Shown: positions 56,644 through 64,000 of the stretch, piece after piece | Position numbering within the stretch: the stretch's first letter is position 1 | Layout: the number at the start of each line of letters is the position of its first letter | Assembly (NCBI RefSeq): GCF_003351785.1 | Contig: NZ_CP031230.1 | Span: forward strand, 1,550,001-1,614,000 | Direction of reading: 5' to 3' | Length of the DNA stretch: 64,000 nucleotides | Source of the DNA: Sporosarcina sp. PTS2304 | GTDB lineage: Bacteria; Bacillota; Bacilli; Bacillales_A; Planococcaceae | Made by a program: the position numbers and the translations under genes | Notes under the pieces: model-generated | The model's database searches: none | The model's input: the letters and a program-made list of their open reading frames with translations, nothing else | What the model was told of the DNA's origin: nothing

Positions 56644-57043
56644 GTCTCCCTAATTTATATAGTTATTTACACAGCTTTTTTCTGACTGACTTGGTAGGTT
56701 ACTTTAATTGTACAACATGAGCTTGTATCATTACATACCCTTGTTGTGTGGGTTTTCTAACGTAGAAAAACACATTGGCGTTTAAACGTGAATCGACATT
56801 GTTTTGGATTCTAGAGTTAGTGAGGGTTCAGCTTTCTGTAGTCGCTTCGGCTAATCACGCAGTGACTTCAGTGAACCGATCATCTTCTAAATTCAGAAAC
56901 GTCACCAACTATTCTTGCACTCCCCCAGCCTATTCAAACTACATATATTAGGAAACATGCGTACTTGCATGTTATTTGATTTGAACTTTATAGTATTCTA
57001 TACTGTGTACACAAAGAAATACTAACTAGAGGAGTGACATATA
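56644..57043. other. 400-base gene-free region with a structured segment
   Basis: Between the Usp and lipoprotein genes. The middle (56825-56877) folds as GGTTCA / TGAACC with an inner CTGTAGTC / GACTTCAG pairing. I find no ORF or known RNA family, and no copy of the repeat family. Confidence 0.5.
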
Positions 57044-57487
57044 ATGAAGAAATGGTGGATTGTACCGGCAGCAGCAATATTTCTTGCGGCTTGCGGTAAC
57101 GATAATGCAACTAAACCAACAGAAGACGATGATATTTCGGTGGACATGATCGAACCCGAAGAGCAACCTGAAGAACAAATGGAGGCTACAGAAGAACCTG
57201 CATCTACCGTTGAAGAGGAGGCAACAGACGAGGAAACCACTGAAGCACAACCTACACCATCTGTTGACGAATTGTCGACGTACGAAGAATCAGCTGTATT
57301 AGCAGAACACATACCAGTAGATACGCTAAAATCACATGTAGAGACTGACAATCCCGGCACTCGAGTCATCTTATTCGAAGATGAAAGTGGAAAAAAAGTA
57401 TACAAAAGCGTTTTCGTTAAGCATGACCAACACGTAAAGATTATTGATTTAAACGATGATATCTTAGTATATGAAGGTCACCTATAA
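57044..57487 (+). CDS. acidic lipoprotein of unknown function
   Basis: A 147-residue protein with a signal peptide ending in lipobox FLAACG (Cys17 as the lipidated residue). Residues about 25-85 are a low-complexity linker very rich in Glu, Thr and Pro; the C-terminal part (about 90-147) is a small alpha/beta domain with TRVILFEDESGKKVYKSVFV and HVKIIDLNDD. I recognise no family. It is probably a surface lipoprotein with the globular part held away from the membrane. Starts behind AGAGGAG. Confidence 0.8.
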   Translation: MKKWWIVPAAAIFLAACGNDNATKPTEDDDISVDMIEPEEQPEEQMEATEEPASTVEEEATDEETTEAQPTPSVDELSTYEESAVLAEHIPVDTLKSHVETDNPGTRVILFEDESGKKVYKSVFVKHDQHVKIIDLNDDILVYEGHL

Positions 57488-57639
57488 AAACTAAACAAAG
57501 AGGCTGTCCAGGAAGTCAGTATCGTCTGATTTTATGTGGCGGTTTCTTTCTTGTTCGAAAGGCTTATTTGTCATTTTGCATAGGGTAGTTATATATGCTG
57601 ATGGTTTGTGAAGGTTTGAGACTGAGCGGTTGTGAGAGA

Positions 57640-57950
57640 TATAAGGGATGTCGTTACGTTGCGTTTCAGCCGGACGCGTTCAGAAGGGTTCGCGGTGAAC
57701 CAACCAGTCGCTTTGCTCCTTTGGTTGTTTCGCTTGTCGACCTGATCCTTCCTGAGTCGCCGGCTTGCACTACACCGCACTCTTCAGCTTTCTTTAGGAG
57801 AGAGATTGTAACCTCTGGATTGTTAGTTCTAGATGGTTGGGATTCAACGGATTAGTGATGGGAGACGTTAGGTATTTCGTTACGTTGCGGGTTACGCCTG
57901 TCAATGCAAAATATGCTCCTTCTCGCTGCGCTCCACTCGCAAAAGCCGGA
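57640..57950. repeat. mosaic intergenic repeat, fragments upstream of copy D
   Basis: Pieces related to the family: CCTGATCCTTCCTGAGTCG (57740-57758) resembles the reverse of the core start; TTACGTTGCGGGTTACGCCT (57881-57900) resembles the reverse of the 18722-18742 segment; and CTTCTCGCTGCGC is shared with 18325-18337. The order is scrambled. The bases 57488-57639 show nothing I can name. Confidence 0.65.
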
Positions 57951-58056
57951 CTTAGTATGTGCAAAACAGGTTGATAACTCTTTGTATGTGGTGAAAATTA
58001 CGTAGGCTTGCTTGATACGATGTGTTCATTTTTAAAGGTTGTAAGAAGCATTGTAC

Positions 58057-58316
58057 AGGAGAAGTAACTTACCCTCCCTCAATTTCTGGACGAACCCAAA
58101 CTGACATGCGGATACAACCTCAAGGATTCTCCCGGAAGAACCGGCGACTCCTGGAGGATCAAGGTGACAGGCATAATCGCCAACGCACTTCAGGCGAGTC
58201 CGCCCCGCTCCCTCAGGAAAGCGTCCGATTTCTCTCGGGAGAATCCTAACACGTACACTCATTTTCTGCCCGTCAAAGGAGAAGTAACTTACCCTCCCTC
58301 AATATCTGGACGGACC
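58057..58316 (+). repeat. mosaic intergenic repeat, copy D, best-preserved unit
   Basis: Two 40-bp direct repeats (58057-58096 and 58277-58316, 38 of 40 identical, beginning AGGAGAAGTAACTTACCCTC) flank about 180 bp. Inside, GGATTCTCCCG (58124-58134) and CGGGAGAATCC (58236-58246) are perfect 11-bp inverted repeats bounding a GC-rich core. The same arrangement, inverted, is at 18157-18478. Confidence 0.85.
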
Positions 58317-58378
58317 TTTGTTTTATAATAGATTGCTCGATAGTAACGTGCAAATGTATCGTACTTCCCTACTCTCAA

Positions 58379-59920
58379 TCAGTTAAGGAATCTTCTAGCC
58401 CCTGCATATTCTGTGTTATAAGGTTCTGTTGTCATTGGAATAATTTCAACGGTGCGCTTCGGATTAGGCGCGTGGATCATTTGACCTTTGCCAACGTACA
58501 TTCCTACATGATGGACAGTTCCTTTTCCTTTATTGTACGCAAAGAATAGTAAATCACCTGGCCGTAAATCATTTTTTACTACTTTGATGCCTGAAGTAGC
58601 TTGCACGGATGCATCGCGTGGCAAGTCAATGCCGTGGTGGCGATAGACAGAATATGTGAAACCTGAACAATCTAGTCCAAATCCTGAAGTACCCGCCCAA
58701 AGATAAGACAGACCATCGAAGATTTTTGCAGTTTCAAGTATTTCATGAGTGGTTGGTTTTTTAATGCCTTTTTTGAAATCAACACGTTTCGCTACAGATT
58801 TATCAATATATTTCACACCGTCTGATGGAGTTTGTACTGCGAAACGGCCTGCCTTTTCTCCTACAATCGGTAATGTCGTATTGAAACTGATCGTGCGAAA
58901 CAGCTTTTCACCTTTCGGATCATTTGTCAGTTTAGCAGTTCTTTCCGTTATCATCGCATTGTCGCACGTTGTATAGTTTGGATAAACAGTAGTTAAATGA
59001 TTTTTCGGCAACCAGCCAGGATAGCCTTCTTTATGTTTCGGTGAATGTTGATCGATTACGGCTACTTGAACCCATTCGCCTGCTGTCTGTAATATCTTTA
59101 CCGTTTGGCCATAGAGCGCTTGTGTCTCAAGCTTGCCAACTAGCCATTGCTTTTCTTTTACGTTCATTACAGCTATCCATTTCGTAATATCCGGAGTTTT
59201 TGCTGTTGAAAAGGCATCTACCGTTCTTTGAAGTCCCGGCTGTTTCCATAAGGTTGTAACAGGTACATTGACAACCTGCTGCGCTTGGTTATCTCCTATA
59301 TAACATGCTGGTGTTTCTCTAAAATCCGATTCCAGAATACGTGCGAGAAATGTTGCGAAATGTCCTCTCGTTAAGGAGGCATTGGGTTTAAATGTATTGT
59401 CCAAATAGCCCGTTGTAATAGATCGGACAGCTAATGTCTGAATATCTTGTAATGCCCAATAAGATGCGGGTACATCGCGGAATCGGTAAGTGGATGTGCC
59501 TGTTAAATCGAATGCCCGAACAAAGACTGCAGCCATTTGTCCACGTTTTAAATAACTGTTTGGAAGAAATTCTTTATTGGCATTTCCCATAAAGATCCCT
59601 TCATCGACCATAGTTGCGATTAGCGAGTAGTGAGGATGGGAAGTCTTAACGTCTGCCAGTTTAGCATCTGGTCTATTAGTCATAGGCAACTTCAAAGCGC
59701 GCTGGATCATTTCTGAGGCTTCTAAACGAGTAATCGGCTCATTCACTCGAAACTTTTCATTTTTTTTCTCAGAAATAATTCCTTTTTGCACTAAGTACCG
59801 TATTTCAGCAGCTGACGTATGCTCATCGCTGACGTCTTGAAATACAGCTGCGGATGAATGACTTGGCCATACAGCCATAACAAATAGGATAGCCCATACT
59901 AGACTAAATACTTTTTTCAT
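58379..59920 (-). CDS. SLH-domain NlpC/P60 cell-wall peptidase
   Basis: A 513-residue secreted protein: signal peptide (about 1-24), three SLH domains (about 26-75, 85-135 and 145-195) that anchor it to secondary wall polymers, SH3-like modules (about 210-380), and a C-terminal NlpC/P60 peptidase. The catalytic triad is Cys418 (DCSGFTYSVY), His471 (VHHVGMYVG) and His483 (MIHAP). Such enzymes cut the gamma-D-glutamyl-diamino acid bond of peptide stems. The SLH set implies a polymer-anchored surface layer in this organism. Monocistronic. Confidence 0.93.
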   Translation of the reverse strand: MKKVFSLVWAILFVMAVWPSHSSAAVFQDVSDEHTSAAEIRYLVQKGIISEKKNEKFRVNEPITRLEASEMIQRALKLPMTNRPDAKLADVKTSHPHYSLIATMVDEGIFMGNANKEFLPNSYLKRGQMAAVFVRAFDLTGTSTYRFRDVPASYWALQDIQTLAVRSITTGYLDNTFKPNASLTRGHFATFLARILESDFRETPACYIGDNQAQQVVNVPVTTLWKQPGLQRTVDAFSTAKTPDITKWIAVMNVKEKQWLVGKLETQALYGQTVKILQTAGEWVQVAVIDQHSPKHKEGYPGWLPKNHLTTVYPNYTTCDNAMITERTAKLTNDPKGEKLFRTISFNTTLPIVGEKAGRFAVQTPSDGVKYIDKSVAKRVDFKKGIKKPTTHEILETAKIFDGLSYLWAGTSGFGLDCSGFTYSVYRHHGIDLPRDASVQATSGIKVVKNDLRPGDLLFFAYNKGKGTVHHVGMYVGKGQMIHAPNPKRTVEIIPMTTEPYNTEYAGARRFLN

Positions 59921-59994
59921 CTATAAAACACTTCCATTCTATTAAATTTCCTTAGACCCACTATACCCTTTAGTATGATTCATTGTATAGAAGC

Positions 59995-60033
59995 AAAAAA
60001 AGAATTCTCTTGAAATAAGAGAATTCTTTCTTA
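59995..60033 (-). terminator. terminator of the arg operon
   Basis: AAAGAATTCTCTT / AAGAGAATTCTTT stem with U-runs, just past argD. Confidence 0.88.
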
Positions 60034-60073
60034 CTGAATAGCAGCTCACAGTCTGCTTTAATTCAAGTCTTTA

Positions 60074-61204
60074 TCAAAGTAAGATTTTTTTTAGTATAGC
60101 TACTGCTTGATCAATCTCATCGGTTGAAACGGTCAGTGGAGGCAATAGTCGGATAACATTTGTCCCAGCTGGCACTACTAATAAGCCTTGCTGTTCTGCT
60201 TCTTGAATGATCGGACCGACTTGTTCATTTGTATGAATCCCTACTAATAGACCGTTACCACGAAGTGAAAATTTATCGGCAGGCAAAACTTCTTGGAGTT
60301 GTGCTTTTAAATAAGCTGATTGTTTTTGCACATTTTCTAAAAAATCCGCTTCAAATATATGGTCAATTACTGTTTGCGCCACAGCAACCGCAAGTGGATT
60401 TCCACCGAATGTTGTACCGTGAGAACCAGGTCCAAATGTTTCAAATAATCCTTCACCCGCGAGGATCGCCCCAATTGGAAAGCCCCCACCCAAACCTTTA
60501 GCTAATGAAATAATATCTGGTTTTAATACTGTTTGCTCGTAAGCATAGCGCGTTCCTGTTCGACCAATGCCTGTTTGTACTTCGTCAATTATTAGTAAAA
60601 TACCGAATTGTTGACAGACATCCATTACGGTCTGTGCAAATGCAGGCTCAATAGAATTCACTCCACCTTCTGCCTGAATCACTTCTAGCATAATTGCTGC
60701 AACATTTTCATTAGCAGCATTTTTTAATGCATCGATGTCATTAAAAGGTAAAGCTTCGAAACTTTGAAGCATTGGACCGAATCCTTCTTGAATCTTCTCT
60801 TGCCCTGTCGCCGCCATTGCCCCGAATGTTCTACCGTGAAAAGATTGCTTGAATGTTAAGATGTGGTGTTTACCTGAATGTTTTCTTGCCAGTTTAATAG
60901 CTGCCTCATTTGCTTCGGCACCACTATTACAAAATAGTGCATAGGCAAGATCAGTGTTTTTCGTTAACGATTCAGCTAATTTCTCTTGTTCAGGACTTGC
61001 GAATAAATTTGAGACATGCCACAGTTTTTCACTTTGCTGCTGTAACGCACTGACGATAGCAGGATGTGCATGACCTAAACTAACAACTGCTATACCACTC
61101 GTAAAGTCCAAGTAGTCTTTGCCTGAATCGTCTGTTACGATCGTACCTTGTCCTTTGACAAGGTGAATTGCACGTCTCGCATAGTTGTTAAACAAAGAAG
61201 TCAC
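60074..61204 (-). CDS. argD: acetylornithine aminotransferase
   Basis: PLP class III aminotransferase that makes N-acetylornithine. The 376-residue protein has the PLP lysine in SLAKGLGGGFPIGA, plus LLIIDEVQTGIGRTG and SGAEANEAAIKLARKH. GTG start at 61204 overlaps the argB TGA by four bases. Last gene of argC-J-B-D. With argJ in the operon, acetylornithine is recycled by transfer of acetyl to glutamate. Confidence 0.96.
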   Translation of the reverse strand: MTSLFNNYARRAIHLVKGQGTIVTDDSGKDYLDFTSGIAVVSLGHAHPAIVSALQQQSEKLWHVSNLFASPEQEKLAESLTKNTDLAYALFCNSGAEANEAAIKLARKHSGKHHILTFKQSFHGRTFGAMAATGQEKIQEGFGPMLQSFEALPFNDIDALKNAANENVAAIMLEVIQAEGGVNSIEPAFAQTVMDVCQQFGILLIIDEVQTGIGRTGTRYAYEQTVLKPDIISLAKGLGGGFPIGAILAGEGLFETFGPGSHGTTFGGNPLAVAVAQTVIDHIFEADFLENVQKQSAYLKAQLQEVLPADKFSLRGNGLLVGIHTNEQVGPIIQEAEQQGLLVVPAGTNVIRLLPPLTVSTDEIDQAVAILKKILL

Positions 61205-61980
61205 ACGATTGCCCCCTCATTGGTAATAACTGTTCCAGTAAGTTGCTGACCGACAATTTGTACAGAAGGAATACCCGCTTTCAAACAATCGATAGCCGCT
61301 TGTACTTTAGGAATCATTCCACCATAAATATCTTCCGTTTCAATCCAATGATTAATGTCAGTTGTTACGACTTGTGCTTGTGGAACATCTTTTATTTTAA
61401 TTCCTGGTGTATCCGTTACAAGAAGTAGACTTTCCGCTGCTACAGCTAATGCAATATGACTCGCTACTGTATCAGCGTTGACATTTAGTGGTTCGCCTTC
61501 TATTGTCGCACCAATACAAGAGACTACTGGTATGATATTTGCATCCAGCAATGTGTCAAGAATGTCTGTTTGAACATGCGTAATTTCACCTACATAGCCA
61601 TATGTTTCAAAATCTAATAGATCACAAGTAAATAGGTTGGCATCAAATCCACTAAGACCGATCGTTTTTACGCCTTCACGATTAAATCGATGAACGAGCG
61701 AAGGATTGACTTGACCAATTAAAATAGATTGAACTACACTAATAGCTTCAGCAGACGTAACGCGAAATCCATTGACTACAGATGAAGTAATCCCACGGTC
61801 TGCTAATTCCTGATTAATATTCGGACCTCCGCCATGAACAATGATTAATTGAACACCTTGTTGTTGCAATTCTTTTACCCGATTAAAAAATGATTCACTT
61901 AATTCGTCAAGCATACTGCCGCCTAGTTTGATTACCTGCCGTTTACGTACGGTAGGTTGCATTGATTTGGACGTAGTCAT
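61201..61980 (-). CDS. argB: acetylglutamate kinase
   Basis: Phosphorylates N-acetylglutamate. The 259-residue amino-acid kinase fold protein has IKLGGSMLDE, VHGGGPNINQELADRG and YGGMIPKVQAAIDCL. ATG 61980 overlaps the end of argJ by 38 bases; an alternative ATG six codons later shortens the overlap. The N-terminal helix of arginine-inhibited hexameric kinases is not evident, so feedback control may be lacking. Cytoplasmic. Confidence 0.95.
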   Translation of the reverse strand: MTTSKSMQPTVRKRQVIKLGGSMLDELSESFFNRVKELQQQGVQLIIVHGGGPNINQELADRGITSSVVNGFRVTSAEAISVVQSILIGQVNPSLVHRFNREGVKTIGLSGFDANLFTCDLLDFETYGYVGEITHVQTDILDTLLDANIIPVVSCIGATIEGEPLNVNADTVASHIALAVAAESLLLVTDTPGIKIKDVPQAQVVTTDINHWIETEDIYGGMIPKVQAAIDCLKAGIPSVQIVGQQLTGTVITNEGAIV

Positions 61981-63166
61981 AAGTCAGATCGCACCCCCAT
62001 GCTGTTCCTTTACCAGTTCCCTGATTGAGTTCAACTAAAAACTTCACTTCATGTTGTTTTAAATAGATTAGTAATTTCTCTTCTGAAAACGGAATTGGTT
62101 CCCCTGCATCCACGACGAGCGTATTACCAATATAGATTTTGATAGCCTCAGGATCGATTGTTGCCCCGCTATATCCTACAGCTGCGATGATTCTCCCCCA
62201 GTTCGCATCACATCCAAATACAGCTGTTTTTACAAGTGGTGATCCAACGACAGATTTAGCAATTTTACGTGCTTCTTCGTTCGAAACTGCACCTGTTACT
62301 GTCGTTTCGATTAATTTTGTAGCGCCTTCACCATCTTTTGCGATCATTTTCGCCAAGTCTTGTGCTACCGCATGCAATGAATTAACGAAAGACTGCCAAT
62401 CCGGATGATCAGGAGTTAACGTTTTGTTTCCTGCTAAACCATTTGCCATTACGAGTACCATGTCGTTAGTAGATGTATCACCATCCACTGTAATGGAGTT
62501 AAATGTCACATCTGTAATTCCCTTTAATGCTTGTTGTAAATGCTCAGATTCAATATTTGCATCTGTCGTTATAAATCCAAGCATTGTCGCCATGTTCGGC
62601 TCGATCATACCTGAACCTTTTGCAACTCCTGCAATGACTACTTCACGATCATCCACGACTGTAGCATACGCTGTATTTTTTGTCACAGTATCTGTCGTCA
62701 AGATCGCTTGCGAGAATTGGATGGAACCTTCTAATGTGTCCATTGGCTTTAGTTTTTGAATACCTGTAAGCAAAGGCTCCATTTTCATCTGTTCCCCAAT
62801 GACTCCTGTTGAAGCGACACCTACGAGACTTTGATCAATTCCTAAATGGTCTGCTGTCTTTTGTTGCATAGTAAACGCGTCTTCCATACCTTGCTTCCCT
62901 GTACATGCATTGGCATTCCCGGAGTTAATAATGATTGCTTGCATCTTCTTTGTTTCATAGACTACTTTTTTCGTGACACTAAGCGGAGCCGCCTGGATCG
63001 CATTCGTTGTGAAGACACCCGCAACACTTGCCGGCACTTCGCTGACTAATAAAGCCAGATCATTCTTCTTATGTTTTAGTCCGCAGTGAATGCCGACCGC
63101 CTTAAAACCTTTTGGTGAGATAATATTTTTACGCGAGATGCGCTTCATGCTTTCGATGGTTTCCAT
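61943..63166 (-). CDS. argJ: bifunctional ornithine acetyltransferase / N-acetylglutamate synthase
   Basis: Ntn-type enzyme made as a precursor that self-cleaves at the Ala-Thr bond in EPNMATMLGF, where Thr becomes the nucleophile. 407 residues from ATG 63166 (METIESMKR) behind GAGGGGAG; a longer frame starting at 63256 is leader. It recycles acetyl from acetylornithine and may also use acetyl-CoA. Overlaps argB. Confidence 0.96.
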   Translation of the reverse strand: METIESMKRISRKNIISPKGFKAVGIHCGLKHKKNDLALLVSEVPASVAGVFTTNAIQAAPLSVTKKVVYETKKMQAIIINSGNANACTGKQGMEDAFTMQQKTADHLGIDQSLVGVASTGVIGEQMKMEPLLTGIQKLKPMDTLEGSIQFSQAILTTDTVTKNTAYATVVDDREVVIAGVAKGSGMIEPNMATMLGFITTDANIESEHLQQALKGITDVTFNSITVDGDTSTNDMVLVMANGLAGNKTLTPDHPDWQSFVNSLHAVAQDLAKMIAKDGEGATKLIETTVTGAVSNEEARKIAKSVVGSPLVKTAVFGCDANWGRIIAAVGYSGATIDPEAIKIYIGNTLVVDAGEPIPFSEEKLLIYLKQHEVKFLVELNQGTGKGTAWGCDLTYDYVQINATYRT

Positions 63167-63206
63167 AATAGTGCTCCCCTCAATTCTTGTATGCTCTGCT
63201 AGTAGA

Positions 63207-64000
63207 TTAGATGAATAACGGAATATTTGCAATACCAGTCGTTTCATCCAAACCATATTGAATATTCATATTTTGTATCGCTTGTCCGGCTGCCCCTTTT
63301 ACTACATTGTCAATAACAGAAACAATCGTGGCCCGATTCGTTCTTGGATCTACTTTGACATGAATGTCGCAATAATTAGAGCCGTAGACTTGTTTCGTAC
63401 CCATTTTTTGCACATCTGTTACGACACGTACAAATGGGTGGTCTTTATACGTTTCTTTCAGACAATTTACTAGCTGTTGTTCTGTTATCTGACCATTTAC
63501 TTTTGCGTAACTAGTAGCCATGATTCCTCTCGTCATCGGCACAAGATGTGTAGTAAACGTAATCGGCTCTGCATGGTTCGCAAACATGTTCATCGCCTGT
63601 TCAATTTCAGGTATATGCTGGTGTTGGTGTATTTTATAAATAGAGAAATTTTCATTCGTCTCACTGAAATGCGTTGCTTGGCTCGGTTTATTTCCCGCTC
63701 CCGATATACCGCTTTTCGCATCGATCACTAGCTGACTGCCATCAATCAACTGGTTCCTCAGTAGTGGCAACAACGATAGTAAGACTGCAGTTGGATAACA
63801 GCCTGGATTTGCAATGAATTCAGCTTCTTGAATTTGTTTTTTATTCCATTCTGGCAATCCATAGACACTTTTCTCAAGATATTGTGCAGCGGGTGCATCC
63901 TTTTGATACCACTGCTCATATATGGAAGGATCTTTTAATCTAAAGTCTCCCGCAAGGTCTATCAATTTAGGTCCCGTCCCCACTAGCGGAGGAAGCAACG
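63207..64000 (-). CDS. argC: N-acetyl-gamma-glutamyl-phosphate reductase, partial
   Basis: NADPH-dependent reductase of the arginine pathway. The first roughly 80 residues lie beyond the right edge; about 264 remain. The catalytic cysteine is in ANPGCYPTA, and KSGISGAGNKPSQATHFSE, HQHQHIPEIEQ and the ending GLDETTGIANIPLFI fit the family. First visible gene of argC-J-B-D; 40 bases separate it from the argJ start. The promoter and any ArgR box are outside the window. Confidence 0.95.
   Translation of the reverse strand, partial: LLPPLVGTGPKLIDLAGDFRLKDPSIYEQWYQKDAPAAQYLEKSVYGLPEWNKKQIQEAEFIANPGCYPTAVLLSLLPLLRNQLIDGSQLVIDAKSGISGAGNKPSQATHFSETNENFSIYKIHQHQHIPEIEQAMNMFANHAEPITFTTHLVPMTRGIMATSYAKVNGQITEQQLVNCLKETYKDHPFVRVVTDVQKMGTKQVYGSNYCDIHVKVDPRTNRATIVSVIDNVVKGAAGQAIQNMNIQYGLDETTGIANIPLFI

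Noticed and set aside
57022-57405. 127-codon frame antisense to the lipoprotein gene
   Set aside because: Ser-rich translation is the mirror of the Glu/Thr-rich linker; no start signal.
57495-57520. GAGGCTGTCC motif resembling some transposon-associated intergenic sequences
   Set aside because: No matching inverted partner or transposase nearby; too short to call.
57595-58262. Open frames of about 75-86 codons on both strands
   Set aside because: Same repeat family; the translations are Arg/Ser/Gly-rich in all frames and not conserved between copies.
58057-58316. Possible CRISPR array
   Set aside because: Only two 40-bp repeats with a 180-bp, internally structured gap; no cas genes.

Overview
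The window looks like a chromosomal segment of a low-GC, spore-forming Bacillota, most like Bacillales of the Planococcaceae / Sporosarcina type. That assignment is inference from gene families, not from a marker gene. Support includes strong AGGAGG ribosome-binding sites, UUG and GUG starts, intrinsic terminators after most units, a CotF-type coat protein, a LysM-GH18 spore-lytic-like enzyme, an AbrB-type regulator, HutP, and SAM-I, FMN, cobalamin and T-box leaders. No ribosomal RNA, tRNA, CRISPR array, prophage or intact insertion sequence was recognised.

Layout. 1-2325: the 5' part of rlmN, a 59-residue membrane protein and a COG2403 (cyclic 2,3-diphosphoglycerate synthetase-like) GTPase. 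2546-9465: a compact histidine operon hisZ-G-D-B-A-F-IE-C read leftward from a clear promoter, with no hisH; a PHP-family histidinol phosphatase diverges from it. 10496-18021: DUF218 protein, argG, gdhA, a small membrane protein, LysM-GH18 enzyme, coat protein, HAD phosphatase and DUF421 protein. 18967-23133: metA under a SAM-I leader, abrB-like gene, thioredoxin-like gene and serA under a T-box. 23175-30783: transporters, a HAD enzyme, ThpR, a chemoreceptor, an AEC carrier, an acyl-CoA dehydrogenase coupled to ypsA, and an isochorismatase-like hydrolase. 30947-38560: malate synthase G with a paired-palindrome promoter, metE under a cobalamin riboswitch, and hutP-hutH. 38745-42465: ribDE(BA)H under an FMN riboswitch. 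42699-48639: an M20 amidohydrolase, ctaB and a three-gene betaine-type ABC transporter. 48679-57487: cobT, ferritin, a three-gene cluster ending in a DUF697 GTPase, a CtaM-like protein, a LysR/EamA divergent pair, a second chemoreceptor, a Usp protein and a lipoprotein. 58379-64000: an SLH-NlpC/P60 wall enzyme and argC(partial)-J-B-D.

Much of the window is amino-acid and vitamin biosynthesis (His, Arg, Met, Ser, Glu, riboflavin), each unit with its own RNA or DNA control element. MetE and the cobalamin switch fit together: when B12 is present the B12-independent enzyme should be turned down.

The least explained DNA is a mosaic family of diverged intergenic repeats at about 18.16-18.95, 33.42-33.64, 42.53-42.67 and 57.64-58.32 kb. 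The best copy (58057-58316) has two 40-bp direct repeats around a GC-rich core bounded by 11-bp inverted repeats. Other items worth attention are the missing hisH, tandem identical palindromes exactly 21 bp apart at the glcB promoter, a perfect hairpin between the Shine-Dalgarno and the start codon of the ABC permease, and an SD-coupled cluster of two tiny proteins with a membrane-type GTPase. I see no clear evidence of a large novel system such as a defence island or a secondary-metabolite cluster.
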